Shown in pieces: positions 56,079 through 63,997 of a DNA stretch of 64,000 nt (positions are counted from its first letter, which is position 1; each line of letters begins with the position of its first letter). The stretch is taken from NCBI GenBank assembly GCA_016208485.1, contig JACQXY010000019.1, positions 4,505 to 68,504 on the forward strand, in the 5' to 3' direction. The DNA comes from Acidobacteriota bacterium. Its GTDB lineage: Bacteria; Actinomycetota; AC-67. Both the position numbers and the translations under genes were made by a program. The notes below the pieces were generated by a model. The model was not told the origin of the DNA. It was given only the letters and a program-made list of their open reading frames with translations, and searched no databases.

Positions 56079-58868
56079 TCAGGAATCATGGTCTTCCTGC
56101 GGCGGAGGGGCGTCCGTGAAATGGGCCCGCGTGCTCGGATCAAGCTTCTGGAGGAAGGCGTCGGAGTACTTGCCATCCCGGGTGTCCGCGTCCGACTTCC
56201 AGTAGCGGAACTTGACCTGGTAGTCGCTGTGGTTGCGATCGGCCAACTCGTCCTTCCGAGAGTCGTCGTGATAGTAGAGGCAGAGCACGTGCTCGAGGTT
56301 TCGGCCGAGGAGTTCGGCGTTGACCTTCGCGCGGTGGAAGCCATGGTGAAGGATCTCGTTCCGAGCGATCTCGATGAGCCGACCCTTGTCTTCGGAGAAG
56401 AACAGGTACTTGCCCATGAGTTCATACGGTGGTCGCCCGCGCGCGGATAGGTGGAGCCAGTATCCGTCGAACTCGATCTGGCAATCCTCGCCGGCCATGT
56501 CAGCGCCGTCGGGGGTGGTGACATCGGGCACGGGTTGCTCCTCGAAACCCAGGGATCGATAGATACGGAGCCGCTTGATGAACATCGCCTTGAGGACGGG
56601 CACGCCTGAATCGACGTAGTCGTAGACGACTGCGTTGGGCTTGTTCACGTGGGTTCGCAGGATCCGGCCCGTGTACTGGACCAACTTGCCCCTAAACGAG
56701 GCCGGGAACGCGAGGAACAGCGAGTCGAGCTGAGGGCAGTCGAACCCCTCCCCGATATACTGTCCGGTCGAGACGATGACGAGGTCCTCGTCGGGCCCGA
56801 CTTCGACGATCCGTTTCAGGAGGCTCTCGCGCCGCTTCTTGCCCATGCCTCCCTCCAGCACGATCGGCTCGACTCCTTCGGAGCGCAGGAGGTCGGCGAG
56901 CACCCCAACGTGCTCCTTCCATTCGCTGAGAACCAGGCAGCGGCGCCGGTCTGCCAGGGCGCGGAGCACATCTCGCTCGATCAACCGGTTTCGTTGCTCG
57001 CTATCGACAACGCCACGGAAGATGTCCTGGATCGGCAGCTCTTCGGATCGTTCCAGCGCCAGGCGGGTGTGCTGTGCGTGCAGCACAAGTTGCATGCCGG
57101 CGCCTTGATTGTTCCCCCCATCCACCTCGTGTCGGATCGGGCCGCAGTGCATCGTGATGAGCTCCTCGAGCCCGTCTCGTCGGTAGGGGGTGGCGGTGAG
57201 GCCGAGGATGAAGCGAAGGGGCGCGCGCTTCACGCACGCTTCGAACGAAACCGCCGGAACGTGGTGGCACTCATCGATCACCAGGAACCCGTATCGACTG
57301 AAGAACCCCTCGAGGTCCTCCACGGGGCGAAGGCTCTGGATCATGGCCACGTCGATCACGCCGGTGCGCTTGTCCTTCCCCCGACCCAACACACCGATCC
57401 CCTCCCCAGGGAGGCCGAGACCCTCCGCGAGCCGGGCGTGCCATTGGTCCAGCAGCGGCTCGCGATGCACAAGGACGAGGGTCGGTAGCTTGCGGGCTGC
57501 GACCATCGCGCACGCCATCACCGTCTTGCCTGTCCCCGGAGGTGCGACGAGAATCCCCTGATCGTGAGCGAGCACTTCCGCGACGGCCTTCTTCTGGGTG
57601 GGATCCAGCTTTCCCGTGAACTCCAGCGGTATCGCCGGCGGCACCGAACGCCGATCCGCGAGCGAGAGGCCGCTGCCGAACCTTCCCGCGACGGCGCGGA
57701 GTTCCTCCAGGATCCCACGGGGGAGATGCACATGCGTGAGGTCTTCGTCGTAGCAGCGGATAAAGCGAGGTGTCTGAAACGTGGAGAAGCGAAGCTTCTG
57801 CCGCTTGTAGAACTCCGGGTTGTGCAGTGTTGCCAGGTGCTTGATCGCCGAAACGAGTGCCGGCGGAAGACCCGACCGCTCGACGCTGACCATCGCACCC
57901 ACGACACAGTCGATCGCGGCCGGCGCGGGAGGTTGACCTTGGACGGGACCGTGCGCAACCGGGGCTGACCTCGGCCCCACGTCGACCGGGCGGACCGCGT
58001 TGGCCGCGTCGTGGACCTCGGCCGGCGTCAGTCGTTGCACCTGGCTCAAGAACGCCCACTGGTCGGGGAACGGCTCCAACGAGGAGGGGTCGAGGAACTC
58101 GGTGCAGCCGGCCGCCCGGCTCTGGCCTTGTAGCGGAAGCGCGATCAGATTGCCGAAGCTCCCTTTGGGGACGAAGTCCTGGCTCGGGAACAGCCGATCG
58201 AAGCTTTCGAGATCCACCTCCGCGCGTTCGATCATCGTCTCCCCGAGCAGGCCTGCCCCCAATCGGCGGGCAACCGATGCCTTGACGGGCTCGGTGAAGA
58301 CGACCCAGATGTGCGCGCCTTCTCCGGAGCGGGAGCGCTCGAGGTAGGCGGGGACGCTGTGGCGCCGGCACACGGCAAGGAAGGCCAGCGCGTCCAGCGC
58401 CCAGCCCTTGCCGTCGAAGTCGCATGCCAGGAAGCAGCTCGTGTCCTCGTCCAGCAGCGGGTAGATCCCGATCGTCTGGCGTCCGCAGAGATGCTCCTCG
58501 ATCACGTTGTCGGAGAGGGCGAGATAGTCCTTGGGGGACTTCTTCGACCCATGCCAGCCGCCGGCGACGGCAGGGGCGTATCCCGTCTTGCCGGTGCGGG
58601 CGTTCGTCCACCGGATCGCGTGGACGTCCTCGCGTGCCCGGAAGAGCGCGCGCATGAGGCGAACCTTCTCCTGCAGAGGGGACGAATCATCGAGCGCTGG
58701 CAACGGGGCAGCGAGCGAGAACAGGGCATAGGCGGACGCCGGCTCGGCGACCTGAGAGGGATCGGGCATGCCGAGCAGCGCGCGGAGCCGCTCGTTCTCC
58801 GCGCGCAGGCGGTCGGCCTCTTTGCGTGCGGCCTGGAGTTCCCCGCGCGAAGCGTTGTCCCTGGCCAT
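56079..58868 (-). CDS. AEP-type primase fused to SF2 helicase (TOTE-like conflict protein)
   Basis: A 929-residue protein; ATG 58868 follows AGGAGG. Residues ~8-33 form a leucine-zipper-like coiled coil. An archaeo-eukaryotic primase-like domain (~65-265) has the metal-binding D150-F-D152 in CFLACDFDGKGW, SGEGAHIW (181-188) with His186, and FDRLFPSQDFVPKGSFGNLI. The SF2 helicase (~420-770) has Walker A APPGTGKT (442-449), DECH (532-535), LTATPYRRD and QYTGRILR (731-738). A ~140-residue C-terminal domain of unknown type follows (EFDGYWLHLSARGRPPYELM). It is the last gene of an operon with an AbiEi/AbiEii-like pair. Role in defence is inferred from family and context. Confidence 0.82.
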   Translation of the reverse strand: MARDNASRGELQAARKEADRLRAENERLRALLGMPDPSQVAEPASAYALFSLAAPLPALDDSSPLQEKVRLMRALFRAREDVHAIRWTNARTGKTGYAPAVAGGWHGSKKSPKDYLALSDNVIEEHLCGRQTIGIYPLLDEDTSCFLACDFDGKGWALDALAFLAVCRRHSVPAYLERSRSGEGAHIWVVFTEPVKASVARRLGAGLLGETMIERAEVDLESFDRLFPSQDFVPKGSFGNLIALPLQGQSRAAGCTEFLDPSSLEPFPDQWAFLSQVQRLTPAEVHDAANAVRPVDVGPRSAPVAHGPVQGQPPAPAAIDCVVGAMVSVERSGLPPALVSAIKHLATLHNPEFYKRQKLRFSTFQTPRFIRCYDEDLTHVHLPRGILEELRAVAGRFGSGLSLADRRSVPPAIPLEFTGKLDPTQKKAVAEVLAHDQGILVAPPGTGKTVMACAMVAARKLPTLVLVHREPLLDQWHARLAEGLGLPGEGIGVLGRGKDKRTGVIDVAMIQSLRPVEDLEGFFSRYGFLVIDECHHVPAVSFEACVKRAPLRFILGLTATPYRRDGLEELITMHCGPIRHEVDGGNNQGAGMQLVLHAQHTRLALERSEELPIQDIFRGVVDSEQRNRLIERDVLRALADRRRCLVLSEWKEHVGVLADLLRSEGVEPIVLEGGMGKKRRESLLKRIVEVGPDEDLVIVSTGQYIGEGFDCPQLDSLFLAFPASFRGKLVQYTGRILRTHVNKPNAVVYDYVDSGVPVLKAMFIKRLRIYRSLGFEEQPVPDVTTPDGADMAGEDCQIEFDGYWLHLSARGRPPYELMGKYLFFSEDKGRLIEIARNEILHHGFHRAKVNAELLGRNLEHVLCLYYHDDSRKDELADRNHSDYQVKFRYWKSDADTRDGKYSDAFLQKLDPSTRAHFTDAPPPQEDHDS

Positions 58869-58887
58869 CTGCCTCCTGAGATCTGGT

Positions 58888-59748
58888 TCAGCGGTCTTGT
58901 TCTACCGCATCGAGGAACTCGAGAACGAGCCCGCATGCGTACCGGCGATGCTGTTCGAGCTGAACCGGCGCACCGCCAATCAACCGCGCGTACCCCACTG
59001 GGCCGGGCGATGTCGGTGATTCGAAGAGCGTGTGCAGCACGTGAAAGGACTCGACGACGAAGGGGTCGTTGCGCACCGCCGAGGACCTGGCGATCTCGGC
59101 CAGCGCGGCAGCGCCGTGGGGTTCATCCGTTGCGTGCGGCCAGGCGTCGCACAGCCACACGATGTCGTAGGCATGCTTGGGCTTGTCCACATCGGCGAGC
59201 GCCTGTGCCTTCAGCGCGAGCAGGGTCGTCGGACCCACGACCCTCAAGCTGATGGGCCCGCGGTCACCGAGATCGGCGATCTCCTCGTTCAATTCGACCG
59301 TCACGAAGTCGCGAGCCGTTAGCTCGACACCTCGCACTTGAAGCGCGGCGAGTTCGCTTCCGCCGTCGACCTCGACCTTGCGACGGATGCGATTCTGGAT
59401 CTCCTCATCCTGCGGGCAGAGGGTCTCCAGGACGACGTCCACACCGCCTTCGAGGGTGAACCACCGGAAGGAAGGGTGCTCAGGCTGCCGCTGCCGGAAG
59501 CCACACTCCTTCAAGGCCCTGACCAACGAAACGTAGGCGTCCTCCTCGGCTGCGAACACCCCGACCGCGAGGTCGATGTCGGACGTCCCCACGTGAGCCG
59601 GAACGCCGCGAGCAGGTTCGGGGGCCAGGAAGGGCGGTGCCAAACCGCCGACGAGCACGACCCGGTCCCCCCAAGCACGCCCGAGCTTCCACCGCAGGCG
59701 GTAGAGGGAGCGGCGGACGGCGAGCGTGAGCTCGGTGCTGTATGTCAC
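58888..59748 (-). CDS. AbiEii-like nucleotidyltransferase toxin (pair 2)
   Basis: A 286-residue nucleotidyltransferase from GTG 59748, overlapping the upstream stop (GTGA). Motifs: VVLVGGLAPPFLAPEP, HVGTSDIDLAVGVFAA (DxD), a central VRGVELTARDFVTVELN, and KHAYDIVWLCDAWPH, the AbiEii-type helix. It matches pair 1 in motif order and spacing but is divergent elsewhere. The helicase gene starts 19 bp downstream, so toxin and helicase are in one transcript. Probable activity: nucleotide transfer to tRNA. Confidence 0.78.
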   Translation of the reverse strand: MTYSTELTLAVRRSLYRLRWKLGRAWGDRVVLVGGLAPPFLAPEPARGVPAHVGTSDIDLAVGVFAAEEDAYVSLVRALKECGFRQRQPEHPSFRWFTLEGGVDVVLETLCPQDEEIQNRIRRKVEVDGGSELAALQVRGVELTARDFVTVELNEEIADLGDRGPISLRVVGPTTLLALKAQALADVDKPKHAYDIVWLCDAWPHATDEPHGAAALAEIARSSAVRNDPFVVESFHVLHTLFESPTSPGPVGYARLIGGAPVQLEQHRRYACGLVLEFLDAVEQDR

Positions 59749-60761
59749 GCGATGGACTCCAGCAGCGCATCCGCCAGCTCCTCCAGTCGCGGACCTCCCC
59801 GCAGGGCCGTCTCCACGAACGCGCGCGCGGGGGAGACCAGGGGGAGACCGTTCTGCACAGCGTGATGAGCGAACCACAGCGGCGCGCGGCCGCCGGCCAA
59901 TCGCCGGATCGTCAGGTTCGCGGCGTCTTCATCGACGGGCGCTCCGAGCGCGGTCGCGTCGTCCCACGCTCTGTCATCAACCCAGAGTTCCACGCCGGGG
60001 CTCCGCGACAGCGTGGGTCGCCACATCTGAGCCGCGGCCGGTCCCCCCACAGCCCAGCGGCCACGCAGGCGCGCCCGCCTGAGGGCGGACAGCGCCGCCT
60101 CAGGGTCGCGGGCCGTCACGTAGACCGACAGGGAACGAGAGACCGGCGTCACGTGCTCCCGCGCCCACAGGCGCAGAAGATCGCCTTTCCGCACGTCGAA
60201 GTACCTCGTGAATCGTGGGCCTCGGCTTCGATCCACGCTGAGGATCCCCTCGTCCTCCAACCGAGAGAGGACCTTCTGAATCTGCGCGATCGATGGGCCG
60301 TCTCTCAGCGCTCCCGAGCAGACCTCCTTCAGCTTCGTGAGCGGGGGAAGCTCCTCCAACGAATGGGCGACGAGGGCCTCTGCCACCAACTCGGAGAGCC
60401 CCTGAAGCTTGGGTCCTCGGCGTCGGGGCTGGACGAACTCGATGGGTCGCTCAACATCGACCATCAGGCCGGGAAGGCGAAGACTCAGCAAGCCAGTAGA
60501 CGTCGCCAACGCCTTGGTGCGTCGGTGCGCGTCGCGCAGCGCGCCGGTCAGCCGCGGACCCGCATTGATGAACAGGTTGAAGGAGCCGGGGGACGCCTGG
60601 CGTCTCACGTCTGGGCCCCGGCCGCGGATGATCTTGAGGGGCAGGCTCGTTGCCTTGCCCGCCTTGGGGTGCACCGTGATCTTCCCGTCCCCGAGCCGGA
60701 GACTGAGGTCCGGGGACGAGAGCCGGCGCACTATTTCTCGTACTCGCTCACTTTCTCGCAT
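59745..60761 (-). CDS. AbiEi-like antitoxin/regulator (pair 2)
   Basis: A 338-residue protein. The N-terminal ~110 residues parallel the nuclease-like domain of pair 1 but lack the E-x-K element. A winged helix (~115-190: IAQIQKVLSRLEDEGILSVD) and an AbiEi-like C-terminal part (GRWAVGGPAAAQMWRPTLSR, LPLVSPARAFVETALRGGPR) follow. It is the first gene of the three-gene operon. An inverted repeat overlaps its ATG, and TTGCTA/GATATT hexamers place the transcription start at or next to the ATG, implying a leaderless, self-repressed operon. Confidence 0.72.
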   Translation of the reverse strand: MRESERVREIVRRLSSPDLSLRLGDGKITVHPKAGKATSLPLKIIRGRGPDVRRQASPGSFNLFINAGPRLTGALRDAHRRTKALATSTGLLSLRLPGLMVDVERPIEFVQPRRRGPKLQGLSELVAEALVAHSLEELPPLTKLKEVCSGALRDGPSIAQIQKVLSRLEDEGILSVDRSRGPRFTRYFDVRKGDLLRLWAREHVTPVSRSLSVYVTARDPEAALSALRRARLRGRWAVGGPAAAQMWRPTLSRSPGVELWVDDRAWDDATALGAPVDEDAANLTIRRLAGGRAPLWFAHHAVQNGLPLVSPARAFVETALRGGPRLEELADALLESIA

Positions 60762-60771
60762 GAAGCGAGAA
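60753..60771 (-). promoter_or_regulatory. operator overlapping the start of the AbiE/primase-helicase operon
   Basis: TTCTCGC-ATGAA-GCGAGAA is a perfect 7-bp inverted repeat containing the start codon region (ATG 60761-60759). On the minus strand GATATT ends 8 nt before the ATG, with TTGCTA 16 bp upstream of it. No Shine-Dalgarno is present. Confidence 0.55.
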
Positions 60772-60782
60772 TATCAGCCCTC

Positions 60783-61075
60783 AGGAGAAGATAGCAAGGG
60801 CTGATGACCCAGTGGAGGCGGTTCTCGATCTCCCGCCCCGCACGAGGTGAAGGAGTCGAGCAGGGTCCGCCTGCTCGGGGCCCAGGCTCGTGATCACGTA
60901 GGCGGTCTCGGATCGCTCCTGCCCGGTCTTCTGGACGCGGACGCGGGCGGTGGATCCGGGCGACCTGGGCGACGTGGGGGAAGTGCCCGGGGGCGTCGGG
61001 GTCGGCAAGGTAGGCTCGTAGCTTCGTCGTCACCTGGATGCTCCGCCGCTCGATGCGCCCGTGTCCCTTGTCCAC
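60783..61075 (-). pseudogene. ISAs1-type transposase C-terminal remnant
   Basis: Minus-strand pieces in different frames spell DKGHGRIERRSIQVTTKLRA, HFPHVAQVARI, SETAYVITSLGPEQADPARL and EIENRLHWV. This is the order and wording of the C-terminal half of ISAs1-family transposases (ITSLxPExA..LLxLVRGHWxIENRLHWV). Two or more frameshifts are needed, and the N-terminal half is missing. Confidence 0.65.
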
Positions 61076-61084
61076 GGTTGCGAC

Positions 61085-61275
61085 CGCGGGGCCGAAGTGG
61101 CTGTTTCGTGTCCTCGGGATGCCATGGCGGGCGGCGCTCGTAGATCGTGATGGCTCGACCGCGCGTCGCGACGACCCACACCAACTGGTTACGGACGTGC
61201 GCGGGGAATCTTCTGATCGCAGAACCGCTGGACCTTCGCGACCGCAAGCTCGGGCAGCACGCCGGATTTCGCCAC
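61085..61275 (-). pseudogene. DUF3024-like gene remnant
   Basis: The minus strand gives VAKVQRFCDQKIP and, after a 1-nt shift, RFPAHVRNQLVWVVATRGRA followed by ITIYERRPPWHPED. KVxRFC...VPxHxRxxxxxxxxxRGxxxTIxERRPPWxPE is the DUF3024 pattern. The frame is broken and the 3' end runs straight into the ISAs1 remnant. Confidence 0.55.
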
Positions 61276-61277
61276 GA

Positions 61278-61706
61278 TCACGAACCCCCTGAGCTCAGGT
61301 ACCTCTGCCATCGAGCGATCGCTTCCTCTTTCGTCATGCGCGCGAGCTCGGACTGGGGGATCCCGACCCTGGTGAGCAGGTTCCGAGCGAGGTCGAACAG
61401 GATCGACTCCCTCGGGGCGGGCTCGGGCGCGACGCCGGGTCGCTCGGGCTTCGTGCCGTGGTCGACTGCCGCCCAGAACTGTTCGGCGGTCACACTCAGT
61501 TGAGTCCGAAGGATGTGCGCGAACAGGTCTGGATCACCGATCGCCTTGCGTCCGTGGGAGACCTTGGTCATCAGAATGGAACCGTCGGGGAGGACCTTCC
61601 GGTAGCGTGTGTGGTCGCCTGCCTTCTTGCCGCGAGCGGTCTTGCGGACCTCCCACCCGTCCACCTCGCAGAACCGGTGGAGGTCTCGAGTGGTGGGGAG
61701 TCTCAA
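61278..61706 (-). CDS. HicA-like toxin paired with a Phd-type antitoxin
   Basis: A 142-residue protein from TTG 61706, which overlaps the antitoxin stop (TTGA). The N-terminal ~85 residues have the short dsRBD-like HicA layout: DLHRFCEVDGWEVRKTARGK, DHTRYRKVLPDGSILMTKVS, and HILRTQLSVTAEQFWAAV. The ~60-residue C-terminal extension is not in HicA proper. HicA toxins cleave mRNA. Here the predicted catalytic His would be in GDHTRY. Assignment as toxin depends on gene order and size. Confidence 0.65.
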   Translation of the reverse strand: MRLPTTRDLHRFCEVDGWEVRKTARGKKAGDHTRYRKVLPDGSILMTKVSHGRKAIGDPDLFAHILRTQLSVTAEQFWAAVDHGTKPERPGVAPEPAPRESILFDLARNLLTRVGIPQSELARMTKEEAIARWQRYLSSGGS

Positions 61707-62146
61707 CTCGCGGAGGCTGTAGCCGAGGCGTTCTCAGCGTCGGCAACGAGCATGTCGATCACAGCCTGTTCGCTGCCGGCGAGTTCGATGCGGCGCACGA
61801 AGCCCCAGGCGTCCTTGTGGTTGGGGGCGAACCGGAGTTCCCGCTCCCACTCCTCGGCGTACTCGATGAGCTCGGCCGCGAGGGCGCGGGTCGCGGACTC
61901 GAAGTCATCGGCTTGCGCGTGGACGGGAAGGGGGCCGGGCCACATCGCGACGGTGTCCTTGCCGACTCTCACCTGGACGTCGAAGGGGAAGTGGAGCGCG
62001 AGGAGGCGTTCCAGCTCCTCCGCGTCCACGACCGCGACAGGCTTTGAGCCGCGTCGCTGAACGACCGCCGCCGATCCCTGCTCGACCCGGTCGTAGAGCG
62101 CGCTGAACTCCTTGCGCGCGACGCTGAAGGGAAAGTGCGTGTCCAT
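61703..62146 (-). CDS. Phd/YefM-like antitoxin
   Basis: A 147-residue protein; ATG 62146 has GAGGAGG upstream. Residues ~5-45 carry a Phd-like fold (FSVARKEFSALYDRVEQGSA, SKPVAVVDAEELERLL). The C-terminal ~90 residues (ESATRALAAELIEYAEEWER, AWGFVRRIELAGSEQAVIDM) are longer than in classical Phd. It overlaps the HicA-like gene by 4 bp. A strong palindrome lies ~40 bp upstream of the start. Confidence 0.7.
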   Translation of the reverse strand: MDTHFPFSVARKEFSALYDRVEQGSAAVVQRRGSKPVAVVDAEELERLLALHFPFDVQVRVGKDTVAMWPGPLPVHAQADDFESATRALAAELIEYAEEWERELRFAPNHKDAWGFVRRIELAGSEQAVIDMLVADAENASATASAS

Positions 62147-62183
62147 GGGGCCTCCTCGATCCGCATGATACCTGGTCTGTGCA

Positions 62184-62204
62184 AGTTGTGCGAGTAGCAC
62201 AACT
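62184..62204 (-). promoter_or_regulatory. palindromic operator of the Phd/HicA-like module
   Basis: AGTTGTGC-GAGTA-GCACAACT: perfect 8-bp arms, 5-nt spacer, 38 bp upstream of the antitoxin ATG. TATCAT on the minus strand (about 62170-62165) may be the -10. Confidence 0.5.
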
Positions 62205-62400
62205 GCTGACACGTGACGGGCCCGGGTGGGTATCCTCCCTCGTGCCCATCCTGCCGCTTCGGCGGCAGGGCGCGAGGCCGCCCTCGGGCGGCCTCTGCCT
62301 TGGGGGCTGGCTCCGCCCCTCGCCGACGCAGGGAGGGCAGTTCACCCAGGTCGGCGCAAGGTCGGCAGATCGAGGAGGGGGGACAGTGGGAGGATCGGCC

Positions 62401-62613
62401 GTGCATCTGGTTTGCGAATGCTGCGGGTACCCCCGGGAGTTCCGCGACGCGGACGAGGCCTTCGAAGCCGGTTGGGACTGCCGGCCCTACTTCTCCGGCC
62501 CCATCATCTGTGAACTCTGCCCGAGCACGCTCGTCACTCTCCGGATGACGGATCGGCACGAGCGAGCGCACAGCGAGTGGATGGCGTCCGGGCGGCCGAC
62601 GCTCGACGCGTAG
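62401..62613 (+). CDS. small zinc-ribbon-like protein
   Basis: A 70-residue protein from GTG 62401 with GGAGG 8 nt upstream. Two Cys pairs (CECCGYPREF, then ICELCPSTL) ~33 residues apart suggest one zinc site. The rest is acidic and aromatic (DADEAFEAGWDCRPYFSG). No family recognised. Located between the Phd/HicA-like module and the IS630-type element. Confidence 0.55.
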   Translation: MHLVCECCGYPREFRDADEAFEAGWDCRPYFSGPIICELCPSTLVTLRMTDRHERAHSEWMASGRPTLDA

Positions 62614-62681
62614 GCCATCGGGGTCAGGCAGCACGCGCGACCCGCGCACCTGCATGACACTCTGCATGACAACTACGGGGG

Positions 62682-62767
62682 ACTGAGGGGGACGGGCGCG
62701 ACTCAACGGACCTCAACAGAACCTCGCGACGTGCACCTTCGCGCAACGAGTCCCCATACGACGCATG
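62682..62767 (+). repeat. 86-bp direct repeat, copy 1 (left region of the IS630-type element)
   Basis: The sequence from 62682 (ACTGAGGGGGACGGGC) to 62767 is identical to 63912-63997. Copy 1 lies just upstream of the transposase coding region. The repeat distance is 1230 bp, about one element length. Confidence 0.8.
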
Positions 62768-63864
62768 CTCGCGGAAGTATACGTCGGCGTATCGAGATGT
62801 GATCCGCGCGCGGACCGTGCTCATGGCCGCCAAGGGGATGGACAACGACGAGATCGCCCTGCGTCTGAACACCAGCCGCGACGTGGTCTCCATGTGGCGG
62901 AAACGCTTCTTCGAGGAGGGCCTTGCGGGCCTGGAAGAGCGCCCCCGCCGCGGCCGACCCGCGGTTTTCCCCCCCAGGGGTCGTGGTTGAGGTCAAGGCG
63001 ATCGCCTGCGAGCTTCCCGCCACCCTTGAGGTTCCGCTGTCCCGTCTGTTCGTCCCCGACATCCGGGCCGAGGTGATCCGCCGCGGGATCGTCGCCAGGA
63101 TCTCCGACTCCACGATCTGGCGCTGGCTCTGCGAAGACGCCATCCGGCCCTGGACCTTCCGGTCCTGGATCTTCCCCCGCGACCCCGACTTCGAGCCGAA
63201 GGCGGCCCGCGTGCTCGACCTGTACGCCCGCGAGTTCGAGGGAACCCCGCTTCAGGACGACGAGTACGTGGTGTCGGCGGACGAGAAGACCTCGATCCAG
63301 GCCCGCTGCCGCTGCCATCCGAGCCTTCCGGCCGCGGCGTCCCGCGCCATGCGCGTTGAGCACGAGTACCGCCGCGGCGGGGCCCTTCAGTACCTGGCCA
63401 CCTGGGACTGCGGCCGGGCCAAGATCTTCGGACGCTGCGAGCCCAAGACCGGGAACGTCCCCTTCGACCGGCTCGTGGCCCAGGTCATGTGCACCGAGCC
63501 CTACGCCTCCGCCCGGCGCGTGTTCTGGGTGGTGGACAACGGCTCCTCTCACCGGGGGCAGGCCTCCATCGACCGGCTGGAGGGCCGCTACACCCGACGA
63601 GGGCACCGGCGCCTGCGGCTCGTCCACACGCCCATCCACTCCTCCTGGCTCAACCAGGTCGAGATCTACTTCTCCATCATCGATCGGAAGGTGCTAACCC
63701 CCAGCGACTTTCTCGATCTGGGCGAGGTGGAGGCGCGCCTGCTCGCCTTCGAGCGGCGCTACGAGGCCGCCGCCAAGCCGTTCGAGTGGAAGTTCACCCG
63801 CACGGACCTCCGCAACCTCATGAAACGACTCGAAGAGAAGCAGGTCCTTCCCCCAGCGGCATGA
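62760..63864 (+). mobile_element. IS630-family transposase, frameshifted in a C7 tract
   Basis: Frame 1 (to 62990) carries the helix-turn-helix half: YTSAYRDVIRARTVLMAAKG, DEIALRLNTSRDVVSMWRKR, LEERPRRGRPAVFPP. From about 62975 a second frame (to 63864) carries the rest: VVVEVKAIACELPATL and the DDE catalytic part, with VVSADEKTSIQ, VVDNGSSHRG and HTPIHSSWLNQVEIYFSIID. The frames join at TTTTCCCCCCC (about 62963-62973), where one extra C breaks the gene. The junction could be a slippage mutation, sequencing error or a recoding site. No clear start codon is in frame at the N-terminus. Confidence 0.78.
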
Positions 63865-63911
63865 GCCAGACGAGGGGGCCAGAATACGTTGGCGAACTTA
63901 CGGGCCAGAGC

Positions 63912-63997
63912 ACTGAGGGGGACGGGCGCGACTCAACGGACCTCAACAGAACCTCGCGACGTGCACCTTCGCGCAACGAGTCCCCATACGACGCATG
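63912..63997 (+). repeat. 86-bp direct repeat, copy 2 at the window end
   Basis: Identical to 62682-62767. After ACGCATG the two copies diverge (CTCG versus TCG), just where the window stops. It may be the left part of a second tandem copy of the element, or a product of how the contig end was assembled. Confidence 0.75.

Noticed and set aside
55968-56450. Plus-strand gene of 160 codons starting before the primase-helicase end
   Set aside because: Most of it is antisense to the primase-helicase C-terminus and it shows no ribosome-binding site or family match.
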